A DNA stretch of 64,000 nucleotides from Oryzisolibacter propanilivorax (lineage in GTDB: Bacteria; Pseudomonadota; Gammaproteobacteria; Burkholderiales; Burkholderiaceae_C). This document shows positions 23,544 through 32,059 of this stretch, one piece after another (within the stretch, counting starts at the first letter, position 1; each line of letters starts with the position of its first letter). Both the position numbers and the translations under genes were made by a program. Below the pieces are notes generated by a model. The model was not told the DNA's origin, ran no database searches, and saw only the letters and a list, made by a program, of their open reading frames with translations. The stretch is from contig NZ_FNHP01000006.1 of the NCBI RefSeq assembly GCF_900103645.1, positions 234,077-298,076 of the forward strand. Direction: 5' to 3'.

Positions 23544-24119
23544 TCAGAAGTCGGGCTGCCAGTCCACGGTGATGCGTTTTCCGGCCAGGTCCACTTGGTC
23601 GACGAAGGCCGAGACGAAGGGGATCATGCGCTCGTGCGGCTTGCCGCCCTCCTCGTACTGCAGCACCAGCGTGGTTTGCGGGCCGGTGGGCAGCAGCTCG
23701 CGCACCACGCCCAGGGGCACGCCCTCGCGGTTCACCACCTCCAGGCCGATCAGGTCGACCCAGTAGAACTCGTCCTCGCCCTGCGTCTGCGGGAAGGCCG
23801 AGCGAGGCACGAACACGCGCGCGCCGCGCAGCGCCTCGGCGGCGTCGCGGTCGTCCACGCCCTGCGCCCAGGCGACGACGGCGTCCGAGTGCACGCGCGA
23901 CTGGCGGATCTCCAGCGCCACCGTGCCGGTGAAAAAGCTTTTGGCACCGCGCTCGGCCGGTTGCAGCAGCCAGCTGCGCGCGCCCAGCAGCGCCTCGGGC
24001 TGGCTGCTGTAGGGCAGCACCTTGAGCCAGCCCTTGACGCCCCAGGCATCGGTGATGCGGCCGACCTCGACGGCATCAGGCGGCAGTTCGGCGGCAGGCA
24101 GCACGGGCAGGTTGGGCAT
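23544..24119 (-). CDS. rimM: Ribosome maturation factor RimM
   Basis: A 191-residue 16S processing factor that binds S19 and helps assemble the 30S head. The N-terminal beta-barrel contains VEVGRITDAWGVKGWLKV and the C-terminal PRC-barrel contains EFYWVDLIGLEVVN. Between rpsP and trmD, as in most Proteobacteria. An intrinsic stem-loop upstream (24176-24218) could reduce expression relative to rpsP. Confidence 0.95.
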   Translation of the reverse strand: MPNLPVLPAAELPPDAVEVGRITDAWGVKGWLKVLPYSSQPEALLGARSWLLQPAERGAKSFFTGTVALEIRQSRVHSDAVVAWAQGVDDRDAAEALRGARVFVPRSAFPQTQGEDEFYWVDLIGLEVVNREGVPLGVVRELLPTGPQTTLVLQYEEGGKPHERMIPFVSAFVDQVDLAGKRITVDWQPDF

Positions 24120-24175
24120 GGACGGTCAGAGAAAGGGGAAACGAAGCGCCTCAGGCGAGTGTCGGGCGGAGAAAC

Positions 24176-24218
24176 GAAAAAGGCGAGCCGGGCCGGTCGT
24201 CCCGGTCCCGCTCGCCTT
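24176..24218 (-). terminator. Terminator/attenuator between rpsP and rimM
   Basis: Stem AAGGCGAGC/GCTCGCCTT (24180-24188 with 24210-24218) followed on the minus strand by TTTTCGTTT. It lies inside the operon, 20 bp after rpsP, so it should act as a partial terminator or processing/stability hairpin. Confidence 0.75.
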
Positions 24219-24237
24219 CAGGCGCTATTGCGGCGTA

Positions 24238-24519
24238 TCAGGCAGCAGCAGCTTCGGCGGCAGCCGCTGCGGGCTGCTGCTGAGCGGCCTGCTTGAACAG
24301 ACGCTCCACGGTGGGAGACGCCTGGGCGCCGACGCTCTTCCAGTAGGTCACGCGGTCCTGCGCGACGCGCAGGGCTTCCTCGCCGCCCTTGGCCGAGGGG
24401 TTGTAGAAGCCCAGGCGCTCGATGAAGCGGCCATCGCGGCGCACGCGCTTGTCGGCGACGACGATGTTGAAGAAGGGACGGCCCTTGGAGCCGCCGCGCG
24501 AGAGTCGAATCACGACCAT
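24238..24519 (-). CDS. rpsP: 30S ribosomal protein S16
   Basis: A 93-residue S16 ([20 protein letters not shown], then [12 protein letters not shown]) with an Ala/Gln-rich C-terminal tail beyond the E. coli length of 82. An AAGGA ribosome site lies before the ATG at 24517-24519. First gene of the operon leading to rimM, trmD and rplS; the promoter should lie in 24520-24669, shared with the divergent acetyltransferase gene. Confidence 0.97.
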   Translation of the reverse strand: MVVIRLSRGGSKGRPFFNIVVADKRVRRDGRFIERLGFYNPSAKGGEEALRVAQDRVTYWKSVGAQASPTVERLFKQAAQQQPAAAAAEAAAA

Positions 24520-24669
24520 GATGAATCCTTCGGGTGGTTGCGGCCTACAAGTGACAATGCACCGCACGGGCCGCGGCGTTCTTGCCGCGTTTGAGACACG
24601 CGACTGGCCACCCGGCCAGCGACACGCAGCAAAGCCCGCGATTATATCCCCAACCGTGTGCTTGGTTCC

Positions 24670-25209
24670 ATGCCCCTCATCCGCCCCAGTCGCGATGCCG
24701 ACCTGCCGGCCATCGCCGCCCTATATGCCCACCATGTGCTGCACGGCACCGGCACCTTCGAGACCGAGCCGCCCACGGCGGCCGAGATGGCAGCGCGCCG
24801 CGCCGAGGTGCTGGCGCGCGGCCTGCCCTGGCTGGTGGCCGAGGACCAGGCACAGGGTACGCTGCTGGGCTTTGCCTATTGCAACTGGTTCAAGCCGCGC
24901 CCGGCCTACCGCTTCTGCGCCGAGGACTCGGTGTACGTGCTGGATGCGGCGCGCGGGCGTGGCATCGGCGGGCGGTTGCTGCAAGCGCTGGCCGAAGAGG
25001 CCGAGGCGCGCGGCGTGCGCAAGCTGCTGGCGGTGATAGGCGACTCGGCCAACGCCGGCTCGATCGGCGTGCACCGCGCCGCCGGATTCACCCAGGCGGG
25101 CGTGCTGCGCTCAGCGGGATGGAAGCTGGGCGCCTGGCGCGACGTGGTGTTGATGGAGAAAGCCCTGGGTCCGGGCGACACCACGCCACCCGACGGACCC
25201 GGCCAATAA
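24670..25209 (+). CDS. GNAT family N-acetyltransferase (phosphinothricin-type)
   Basis: A 179-residue acetyltransferase of the Pat/Bar/MddA group. It has the N-terminal [30 protein letters not shown] and [23 protein letters not shown], the acetyl-CoA pyrophosphate-binding motif A, followed by the substrate-side HRAAGF. Relatives acetylate methionine sulfoximine, sulfone or phosphinothricin; the natural substrate here is unknown. The ATG at 24670 is preferred over an upstream GTG. Divergent from rpsP; nine bases before the TM2-domain gene, with which it may form an operon. Confidence 0.88.
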   Translation: MPLIRPSRDADLPAIAALYAHHVLHGTGTFETEPPTAAEMAARRAEVLARGLPWLVAEDQAQGTLLGFAYCNWFKPRPAYRFCAEDSVYVLDAARGRGIGGRLLQALAEEAEARGVRKLLAVIGDSANAGSIGVHRAAGFTQAGVLRSAGWKLGAWRDVVLMEKALGPGDTTPPDGPGQ

Positions 25210-25218
25210 TCGGCGCCC

Positions 25219-25665
25219 ATGAAAAACAAGACTGTGGCCGCCTGGCTGGCCTTTCTCGGCGGCCCGCTGGGCCTGCACCGCTTCTACCTGCACGGACTGG
25301 GCGACATCGTCGGCTGGCTGCTGCCGCTGCCCACCGCGCTGGGCGTCTATGGCATCGAGCGCGTGCAGCAGTGGGGCGTGGACGACCACCTGAGCTGGCT
25401 GCTGATCCCGCTGCTGGGCTTCACCATCGCCGGCTGCGCGCTGCGCGCCATCCTGTACGGCCTGATGACACCCGAGCGCTGGAACGCCCGCTTCAACCCC
25501 CGGGCCGAGCCCGACGCCGCCCCGGGCCGCACCGGCTGGCCCACCATCTTCGCCATCGCCCTGGCGCTGATGGTGGGCACCGCCGTGCTGATGGCCAGCC
25601 TGGCCTTCAGCTTCCAGCGCTACTTCGAGTACCAGATTGAGGAGGCGCGCAAGATCTCTCAATGA
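25219..25665 (+). CDS. TM2-domain membrane protein
   Basis: A 148-residue membrane protein. The first 75 residues form a TM2 domain (KTVAAWLAFLGGPLGLHRFYL, then GWLLPLPTALGVYGIERV), two linked helices with a polar turn; a third helix is near 110-135. The function of TM2 proteins in bacteria is unknown. AATAAT ends 8 bp before the ATG and could be a -10 box giving a leaderless message. The stop codon touches repeat copy E. Confidence 0.8.
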   Translation: MKNKTVAAWLAFLGGPLGLHRFYLHGLGDIVGWLLPLPTALGVYGIERVQQWGVDDHLSWLLIPLLGFTIAGCALRAILYGLMTPERWNARFNPRAEPDAAPGRTGWPTIFAIALALMVGTAVLMASLAFSFQRYFEYQIEEARKISQ

Positions 25666-25719
25666 AATACGGCCGAAATCCATAAAGGACGCAGGCCTTT
25701 AGCTATCTAAAAAATAGCA
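25664..25719 (+). repeat. Dispersed double-hairpin repeat, copy E
   Basis: Contains GGCCGAAATCCATAAAGG, GCAGGCCTTTAGCTATC and AAATAGCA. Begins within the TM2 gene stop codon. Confidence 0.7.
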
Positions 25720-25799
25720 TCCAGCGCAACCGTCGAGACGGACCCCCCGTCATGCCAGCGGACGCCGTGGATCTGACTTTGCCAGTCCACCAGCGTCGT

Positions 25800-25862
25800 C
25801 CCCCTTCCCGACGCGCGCAGCGCGGCGAGAGAAGGGGGAAGCCGCGCAGCGGCTCAGGGGGT
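25800..25862. repeat. CCCCCTTC/GAAGGGGG intergenic inverted repeat
   Basis: CCCCCTTC (25800-25807) pairs with GAAGGGGG (25831-25838) around a GC-rich loop, followed by a second hairpin GCCGC-GCA-GCGGC and AGGGGGTT. I recognise this as a type common in Comamonadaceae genomes. It abuts the 3' end of the phosphate transporter gene (stop at 25869) and may serve as its terminator. Confidence 0.6.
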
Positions 25863-25868
25863 TGTTCT

Positions 25869-26879
25869 CTAGTACAACTGCAAACTGACCCAGTACGCGA
25901 TGGCGGCGACGAAGGCGCTGGCCGGGATGGTCAGGATCCACGCCCAGACGATGTTGCCCGCCACGCCCCAGCGCACGGCGCTGGCGCGCTGCGTGGAGCC
26001 CACGCCGACGATGGCGCCGGTGATGGTGTGCGTGGTCGAGACCGGGATGCCCAGGGCGGTGGCGATGAACAGCGTCATGGCGCCGCCGGTCTCGGCGCAG
26101 AAGCCCCCGACGGGTTTGAGCTTGGTGATCTTCTGGCCCATGGTCTTCACGATGCGCCAGCCGCCGAACATCGTGCCCAGGCCGATGGCCGCGTAGCACG
26201 AGATGATGGCCCAGGTGGGCGGCGCGCCGTCGCTGGCCGACGAGTAGCCGGTGGCGATCAGCAGCAGCCAGATGATGCCGATGGTCTTTTGCGCATCGTT
26301 GCCGCCGTGGCCCAGGCTGTAGGCGCCGGCCGAGACCAGCTGCAGCCGGCGGAACCACTTGTCGATGCGGCTCGGGCGCATGCGCCGGAAGGTCCAGGCC
26401 ACGGCGACCATCATCAGCGAGCCGAGCAAGAAGCCCAGCACCGGCGAGATGAAGATGAAAGCCACCGTCTTCAGGATGCCGCTGGCCACCAGCGCGCCGG
26501 AGCCGGCCTTGGCGATCACCGCGCCGACGATGCCGCCGATCAGCGCGTGCGAGCTGCTGCTGGGGATGCCGTAGTACCAGGTGATGACGTTCCAGGTGAT
26601 GGCGCCGACCAGCGCGCCGAAGATGACGTGCGTGTCGACCACGCCCGGGTCGACGATGCCCTTGCCTATCGTCGCCGCCACGCTCAGGTGGAAGACGAAG
26701 ATGGCGACGAAGTTGAAAAACGCCGCGAACACCACGGCCTGCGTGGGTTTGAGCACGCCCGTGGAGACCACGGTGGCGATCGAGTTGGCGGCGTCGTGGA
26801 ACCCGTTCATGAAGTCGAACAGGATGGCCAGCGCCACCAGCAGTGCGACGACCCACAGGGCGGTTTGCATGGTTTCCAT
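25869..26879 (-). CDS. pit: Low-affinity inorganic phosphate transporter (Pit family)
   Basis: A 336-residue, about 10-helix transporter. Both halves carry the PiT signature: FMNGFHDAANSIATVVSTG near residue 23 and GHGGNDAQKTIGI near 210, marking internal duplication. It imports phosphate as a neutral metal complex with protons. METMQ start at 26877-26879. Forty bp downstream of a DUF47 gene, the usual partner; the two form an operon. Confidence 0.93.
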   Translation of the reverse strand: METMQTALWVVALLVALAILFDFMNGFHDAANSIATVVSTGVLKPTQAVVFAAFFNFVAIFVFHLSVAATIGKGIVDPGVVDTHVIFGALVGAITWNVITWYYGIPSSSSHALIGGIVGAVIAKAGSGALVASGILKTVAFIFISPVLGFLLGSLMMVAVAWTFRRMRPSRIDKWFRRLQLVSAGAYSLGHGGNDAQKTIGIIWLLLIATGYSSASDGAPPTWAIISCYAAIGLGTMFGGWRIVKTMGQKITKLKPVGGFCAETGGAMTLFIATALGIPVSTTHTITGAIVGVGSTQRASAVRWGVAGNIVWAWILTIPASAFVAAIAYWVSLQLY

Positions 26880-26920
26880 GGGAAGGGGGCTGAACCGGGC
26901 GGCGGTGGCGCCGACCGGGC

Positions 26921-27568
26921 TCAGGAGTTCTCGAGGATGATGCCCTCGATGTGGTTGGCCACGTCCTCGCAGCGGTCGGTCACACCTTCGAGCAGTTCGT
27001 AGATCGCCTTGAGCTTGATCAGCTCGCGCACGTCCACTTCCTCGCGAAAGAGCTTGCTCATGGCGCTGCGCAGCACGCGGTCGGCGTCGCCCTCCAGGCG
27101 GTCGATCTCCTCGCAGGTCTTGAGCGCGGCCTCGGCCACGGCCGGGTCGGCGATGCGCGCCAGCAGCTTGACGGCGTCCTGCACGCGCTCGCAGCACTTC
27201 AGGCTCAGGTCCGTCAGGCGGGTGATTTCCTCGGTCATGTGCTGCACGTCGTACAGCGCCATGGTCTCGGCCGCGTCCTGGATCAGGTCGGCCACGTCGT
27301 CCATGGTGTTGATCAGCGAGTGGATCTGCTCGCGGTCGATGGGCGTGATGAAGGTCTTGTGCAGCGTGCGGTTGACCTCGTGCGTGACGCGGTCGGCGGC
27401 GCGCTCGGCGTTGTCCACGTCCAGGTTGTAACGGTCGCGCAGGTGCTGGTCGTTGTAGTTGGCCACCAGCTGCGAGAACGCGCGCGCGGCCTCGACGATG
27501 CGCTCGGCATGCTGGTTGAACATGTCAAAAAAATTGCCTTCGCGCGGCAACAGCTTGCCAAACAGCAT
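26921..27568 (-). CDS. DUF47 family protein (PhoU-like Pit accessory protein)
   Basis: A 215-residue all-helical protein related to PhoU. It starts MLFGKLLPREGNFFDMF and contains repeated E/D-rich helices (TPIDREQIHSLINTMDDVAD; CEEIDRLEGDADRVLRSA) that in PhoU bind metal clusters. DUF47 genes are nearly always next to pit genes and are thought to regulate phosphate transport. First gene of the pit operon. Confidence 0.92.
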   Translation of the reverse strand: MLFGKLLPREGNFFDMFNQHAERIVEAARAFSQLVANYNDQHLRDRYNLDVDNAERAADRVTHEVNRTLHKTFITPIDREQIHSLINTMDDVADLIQDAAETMALYDVQHMTEEITRLTDLSLKCCERVQDAVKLLARIADPAVAEAALKTCEEIDRLEGDADRVLRSAMSKLFREEVDVRELIKLKAIYELLEGVTDRCEDVANHIEGIILENS

Positions 27569-27682
27569 CAGGTTTCCTGGTGGAATAGTCGGGGAATACG
27601 GGGACGGTGCCGCGCCGCACGGCCCATCGTGTGACCCGGAGCGCGGAATGGGCGCGAGTTTAACCGCGCCCGAAACGCCCCT

Positions 27683-28045
27683 TCAGGCGCCGCGAAAGAT
27701 GAAATACACCGCCCCGACCAGGCACAGGCCGGCCCACAGGTAGTCCCACTTCAGAGGTTCGCCCAGGTACAGCGCGGCGAACGGCACGAACACCGTGAGG
27801 GTGATGACCTCCTGCATGATCTTCAACTGCCCGACGCTGAACTGGCTGTGGCCGATGCGGTTGGCCGGCACCTGCAGCAGGTATTCGAACAACGCGATGC
27901 CCCAGCTGACGAGCGCCGCGACGTACCACGGCGCGCTGGCCAGGTTGCGCAGGTGGCCGTACCAGGCGAACGTCATGAAGACGTTGCTGGCGGCCAGCAA
28001 CGCGATGGTCTGCAAGGGTATGGGCAGGGATTGCAGGGATTGCAT
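27683..28045 (-). CDS. DMT superfamily protein (DUF486)
   Basis: A 120-residue, four-helix membrane protein. Its FMTFAWYGHLRN and SWGIALFEYLLQVPANR segments match the DUF486 family of half-size drug/metabolite transporters. It may work as a homodimer; substrate unknown. A single gene, separated from livF by repeat copy F. Confidence 0.88.
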   Translation of the reverse strand: MQSLQSLPIPLQTIALLAASNVFMTFAWYGHLRNLASAPWYVAALVSWGIALFEYLLQVPANRIGHSQFSVGQLKIMQEVITLTVFVPFAALYLGEPLKWDYLWAGLCLVGAVYFIFRGA

Positions 28046-28060
28046 GGCAACAGCGAAAAT

Positions 28061-28122
28061 TTCAATGAAATCGCACTGTAGCCCTTTTGATGCAAGGGCC
28101 TGAAGCTATCAAAAACGTAGCC
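28061..28122 (+). repeat. Dispersed double-hairpin repeat, copy F
   Basis: Contains ATGAAATCGCACTGTAGCCC, GCAAGGGCCTGAAGCTATC and ACGTAGCC. Lies between the DUF486 start and the livF stop. Confidence 0.75.
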
Positions 28123-28147
28123 TCCGGGGCCGCTGCCGTGCGCCGCC

Positions 28148-28918
28148 CTACTCGCCCAGGTAGGCCGCGCGCACGCGCGGGTCCTCCAGCAGCTCGCGCC
28201 CGGCGCCGGACATGCTGATCAGGCCCGACTCCATGACGTAGCCGCGGTCGGCGATGGCCAGCGCGCGGCTGGCGTTCTGCTCGACCAGCACGATGGTCAC
28301 GCCGAGCTGGTACACGTCGCGCACCACCTCGAAGATCTTGTCGACCATGATCGGCGACAGCCCCATCGACGGCTCGTCCAGCAGCAGCACCTTGGGCTGG
28401 CTCATCAGCGCCCGGGCCATGGCCAGCATCTGCTGCTCGCCGCCGCTCATGGTGCCGGCCAGCTGGTCGCGGCGCTCGCGCAGGCGCGGGAAGATGCCGA
28501 ACATGCGCTCGACATCGGCGGCGATGCCGGCCTTGTCGGTGCGCGTATAGGCACCCATCAGCAGGTTCTCGGTGATGGTCATGCGCGCGAACACGCCGCG
28601 CCCCTCGGGCACCATCACCAGACCGCGGCGCACCAGGTCCCACGCGCCCTGGCCGCGGATGCTGCGCCCCAGGTACTGGATGTCGCCGTCGTTCATCGCC
28701 AGGCCGCCGGTGATGGCCTTCATGGTGGTGGTCTTGCCGGCGCCGTTGGAGCCGATCAGCGTGACCAGTTCGCCCTCGCGCACCTGCAGGTCCACGCCCT
28801 TGACGGCCTGGATGCCGCCGTAGGCAACCTTCAGGCCCTGCACCTGCAGCAGCACCGGGCGGGTCTGCGGGTCTGGCTGTGCCGGGGCCGGCGTGTGTGC
28901 CATCTGCGTCTGCGTCAT
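28148..28918 (-). CDS. livF: Branched-chain amino acid ABC transporter ATP-binding protein LivF
   Basis: A 256-residue ATPase. Walker A GSNGAGKTT is at 56-64, the signature SGGEQQMLAMARALM and Walker B VLLLDEPS follow, and EGRGVFARMTITENLLMGA is typical of LivF rather than LivG. The N-terminus has a 20-residue Pro/Gln-rich extension. Last gene of livHMGF, 3 bp after livG. Confidence 0.95.
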   Translation of the reverse strand: MTQTQMAHTPAPAQPDPQTRPVLLQVQGLKVAYGGIQAVKGVDLQVREGELVTLIGSNGAGKTTTMKAITGGLAMNDGDIQYLGRSIRGQGAWDLVRRGLVMVPEGRGVFARMTITENLLMGAYTRTDKAGIAADVERMFGIFPRLRERRDQLAGTMSGGEQQMLAMARALMSQPKVLLLDEPSMGLSPIMVDKIFEVVRDVYQLGVTIVLVEQNASRALAIADRGYVMESGLISMSGAGRELLEDPRVRAAYLGE

Positions 28919-28921
28919 CGC

Positions 28922-29707
28922 TCAGTGTCCTCCGGTGCCGAGGTAGGCCTCGATCACCTTCTCGTTCTTCTGCACCTCGGCCGGCGTGCCCTCGGCGATC
29001 TGCTTGCCGTAGTCCAGCACCGTGACGCGGTCGCACAGGCCCATGACCAGCTTCACGTCGTGCTCGATCAGCAAGATGGTGCGGCTGTCGTTGCGGATGC
29101 GGTCGATCAGCTCGCGCAGCTGCACCTTCTCGGTGGCGTTCATGCCGGCGGCGGGCTCGTCCAGGGCAATCAGCTGCGGGTCGGTGGCCAGGGCGCGGGC
29201 GATCTCCAGGCGGCGCTGGTCGCCGTAGGACAGTGTGCGCGCCTTGAAGTCGGCGTAGCGGGCGATGCCGACATAGTCCAGTAGCTCGCGCGCGCGGGCG
29301 GCGATCTGCGCCTCCTCGTCGCGAAAGCCCTTTGTGCGAAAGATGGCGCCCGCCAGCCCCGACCGCGTGCGGATGTGCCGCCCGACCATGACGTTCTCCA
29401 GCGCCGTCATCTCGGCGAACAGGCGGATGTTCTGGAAGGTGCGGGCGATGCCGGCCTTGGCCACCAGGTGCACGGCGCGCGGCTCATAGGGCCGGCCGGC
29501 CAGCGCGAAGCTGCCGCTGTCGGGCGTGTACAGGCCGGTGATGACGTTGAAGAACGTGGTCTTGCCCGCGCCGTTGGGGCCGATCAGTCCGTAGACCTGG
29601 CCGCGGCGGATGGTGATGCCCACGTCCGACAGCGCCTGCAGGCCGCCGAAGCGCTTGGAGATGCCCGCGACCTGCAGCACCACCTCGTTGTCGTTTGTCT
29701 CTGCCAT
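28922..29707 (-). CDS. livG: Branched-chain amino acid ABC transporter ATP-binding protein LivG
   Basis: A 261-residue ATPase. Walker A GPNGAGKTT is at 43-51; the LivG-type segments GIARTFQNIRLF and LALDEPAAGMN (Walker B) are present, with the C-terminal helix ending EAYLGTGGH. It pairs with LivF on the LivHM permease. 24 bp after livM. Confidence 0.95.
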   Translation of the reverse strand: MAETNDNEVVLQVAGISKRFGGLQALSDVGITIRRGQVYGLIGPNGAGKTTFFNVITGLYTPDSGSFALAGRPYEPRAVHLVAKAGIARTFQNIRLFAEMTALENVMVGRHIRTRSGLAGAIFRTKGFRDEEAQIAARARELLDYVGIARYADFKARTLSYGDQRRLEIARALATDPQLIALDEPAAGMNATEKVQLRELIDRIRNDSRTILLIEHDVKLVMGLCDRVTVLDYGKQIAEGTPAEVQKNEKVIEAYLGTGGH

Positions 29708-29731
29708 GGATGTCTTCGCTGGTGGCGGGAA

Positions 29732-30811
29732 TCAAGCCTTGTGGGCCAGGCTCTTGCCGTGGTCGGGCGCGGGCCAGATGCCACGCGGGCGCAGCAGCAT
29801 CACGCTGATCATGGCCAGCGCGATCAGCAGCTGGCGCAGGATGGAGGCATCGAGCCGCCCGTCGGTCATGGCCTGCAGCGGCCCGGCGACATAGCGCAGC
29901 ACCTCGGGCAGCGCCGACAGCAGCACCGCGCCCAGGATCACGCCGGGAATGTGGCCGATGCCGCCCAGCACCACCATGGCGACGATCATGATCGACTCCA
30001 TCAGGCTGAACGACTCGGGCGAGACGAAGCCCTGGAAGGCCGAGAACATGGCCCCGGCCACGCCGCCGAAGGACGCGCCCATGCCGAAGGCCAGCAGCTT
30101 CATGTTGCGCGTGTTGATGCCCATGGCCTTGGCGGCGATCTCGTCCTCGCGGATCGCCATCCAGGCGCGGCCGATGCGCGAGTCCTGCAGCCGGTAGCAG
30201 ATCACGATGGTGACGAGCACCAGCGCCAGGAACAGGTAGTAGTACAGCGTGACCGAGCTGATGTCATAGCCGAACAGCTCCAGCCGGCGCCCCAGGTCCA
30301 GCCCGAACACCTTGACCGAATCGATCTGGCCCAGGCCCTTGGGGCCGTTGGTGATGTTGACCGGGTGGTCCAGGTTGTTCATGAAGATGCGGATGATCTC
30401 GCCGAAGCCCAACGTGACGATGGCCAGGTAGTCGCCGCGCAGTTTCAGCACCGGGATGCCCAGCAGCACGCCGGTGATGGCCGCCAGCAGCAGCGCCAGC
30501 GGAATCACCGCCCACAGCGACAGGTGCAGCCCTTCCGGGAAGTGCTGGGCGAACCAGGCGAAGTTCTCCGCCAGGTGCGGCGAGGCCAGCAGGCCGAACA
30601 TGTAGGCACCCACGGCGTAGAACGCCACGTAGCCCAGGTCCAGCAGGCCGGCGTAGCCGACCACGATGTTCAGGCCCAGCGCCAGTATGACGTACAAAAG
30701 GGCCAGGTCGGCAATGCGCACCCAGGCATTGCCGAAGTACTGCAGCACCAGCGGCAGCACCAGCAGCGCGATGCCGCCCACGATCCATTGCAGCGTGCGG
30801 TTGGTTCTCAT
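29732..30811 (-). CDS. livM: Branched-chain amino acid ABC transporter permease LivM
   Basis: A 359-residue permease with about nine hydrophobic segments. LALLYVILALGLNIVVGYAG and GYVAFYAVGAY are typical of LivM, and the cytoplasmic loop DSRIGRAWMAIREDEIAAKAMG is the coupling motif for the ATPases. The start is the ATG at 30809-30811. Between livH and livG. Confidence 0.95.
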   Translation of the reverse strand: MRTNRTLQWIVGGIALLVLPLVLQYFGNAWVRIADLALLYVILALGLNIVVGYAGLLDLGYVAFYAVGAYMFGLLASPHLAENFAWFAQHFPEGLHLSLWAVIPLALLLAAITGVLLGIPVLKLRGDYLAIVTLGFGEIIRIFMNNLDHPVNITNGPKGLGQIDSVKVFGLDLGRRLELFGYDISSVTLYYYLFLALVLVTIVICYRLQDSRIGRAWMAIREDEIAAKAMGINTRNMKLLAFGMGASFGGVAGAMFSAFQGFVSPESFSLMESIMIVAMVVLGGIGHIPGVILGAVLLSALPEVLRYVAGPLQAMTDGRLDASILRQLLIALAMISVMLLRPRGIWPAPDHGKSLAHKA

Positions 30812-30825
30812 GGTGTTCGGCCCCT

Positions 30826-31755
30826 TCACGCCCGGTCCGCCACGCGCTCGCCCAGCAGGCCCGAGGGGCGCAGCGTGAGGATGATGATGAGCACGATGAA
30901 GGCGAAAATGTCGGTGTAGTGGCTGCCCAGCACGCCGCCCGTGAGCTGGCCGATGTAGCCCGAGCCGATGGCCTCGATCAGCCCCAGCAGGATGCCGCCG
31001 ATGACCGCGCCGGCCAGGTTGCCGATGCCGCCGAATACCGCCGCGGTGAAGGCCTTGAGGCCCGGCAGGAAGCCCATGGTGTGCTGCGCCGTGCCGTAGT
31101 TGGAGGCGTACATGATGCCGGCGATGGCCGCCAGCACCGCGCCGATGATGAAGGTGGCCGAGATCACCATGTCCGGCTTGACGCCCATCAGCGCCGCCAC
31201 GCGCGGGTTCTCGGCGGTGGCGCGCATGGCGCGGCCCAGGCGGGTGTAGTTCACCAGATAGACCATGGCCGCCAGCGCCACCACCGTCACTGTCAGGATC
31301 AGCACCTGCGTGGGCGTGATCACGGCGCCGCCGAGCTGGAACGGGGTGGTCGGCAGCAGCGTCGGATAGGGCTTGTAGTTGGGCTTCCAGATGATCATCG
31401 CCAGCGTCTGCAACAGCAGCGACATGCCGATGGCGGTGATCAAGGGCGCCAGGCGCGGGCTGTTGCGCAGCCGCTTGTAGGCCACCTTCTCGATGGTGAA
31501 ATTCAGCACCGCGGCGACGACGCAGGCGATCAGCGTGGCCAGCAGCAGGATGGACCAGCCGGGGGCGTCGGGCATCGCCTCCTGCATCAGGCCAATGCAG
31601 CTCCAGCTGGTGAGCGCGCCGATCATCAGCACCTCGCCGTGGGCGAAGTTGATCAACTGGATGATGCCGTACACCATGGTGTAGCCCAGGGCTATCAAGG
31701 CGTACATGCTGCCCAGGACCAGACCATTGATGATCTGCTGCAGCAGGATGTCCAT
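30826..31755 (-). CDS. livH: Branched-chain amino acid ABC transporter permease LivH
   Basis: A 309-residue permease. It begins MDILLQQIINGLVLGSMYAL, with INFAHGEVLMIGA and the loop LGRAMRATAENPRVAALMG characteristic of LivH. First gene of livHMGF, which has no binding-protein gene; livK at 15737-16870 is the nearest candidate. Confidence 0.95.
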   Translation of the reverse strand: MDILLQQIINGLVLGSMYALIALGYTMVYGIIQLINFAHGEVLMIGALTSWSCIGLMQEAMPDAPGWSILLLATLIACVVAAVLNFTIEKVAYKRLRNSPRLAPLITAIGMSLLLQTLAMIIWKPNYKPYPTLLPTTPFQLGGAVITPTQVLILTVTVVALAAMVYLVNYTRLGRAMRATAENPRVAALMGVKPDMVISATFIIGAVLAAIAGIMYASNYGTAQHTMGFLPGLKAFTAAVFGGIGNLAGAVIGGILLGLIEAIGSGYIGQLTGGVLGSHYTDIFAFIVLIIILTLRPSGLLGERVADRA

Positions 31756-32059
31756 AACGTGCGTTCCTTCGCTGTGGCGCAGTCGGCATGACCCGCGGCC
31801 GCGGCAGGCACCCGGGGATGCAGCCTTGTGGGCCGCCGCATTGCTAACAAAAAACCCGCCAGATGGTTGCTGTGCGGGTTCGGCTGCGAAATTCTGTCAC
31901 GGCTTGTGCGCGCGCCACGGCACGGCTTCAGCGGGGTTTTCCCTTGATCAAGCCAGCGGCAAAGATTCGCCGGTGGCAGCCGTGGCCGGAATGTCGTCGC
32001 GGCCGCAGGGTATGTGCCGATGGCCTCCGCCAGACACTCCGCGCCAGCGCTGCCGCGTG
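31756..32059. other. 304-bp intergenic stretch between livH and rarA
   Basis: Holds the terminator-like hairpin at 31847-31880 and presumably the promoter of livHMGF; I see no ORF, tRNA or repeat copy. No clear -35/-10 pair was found. Confidence 0.5.
31847..31880 (-). terminator. Terminator, probably of rarA
   Basis: Stem AACCCGC/GCGGGTT (31853-31859 with 31874-31880) followed by T-run on the minus strand. It lies 180 bp past the rarA stop and 92 bp before livH on the same strand, so it separates the two transcripts. Confidence 0.65.
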
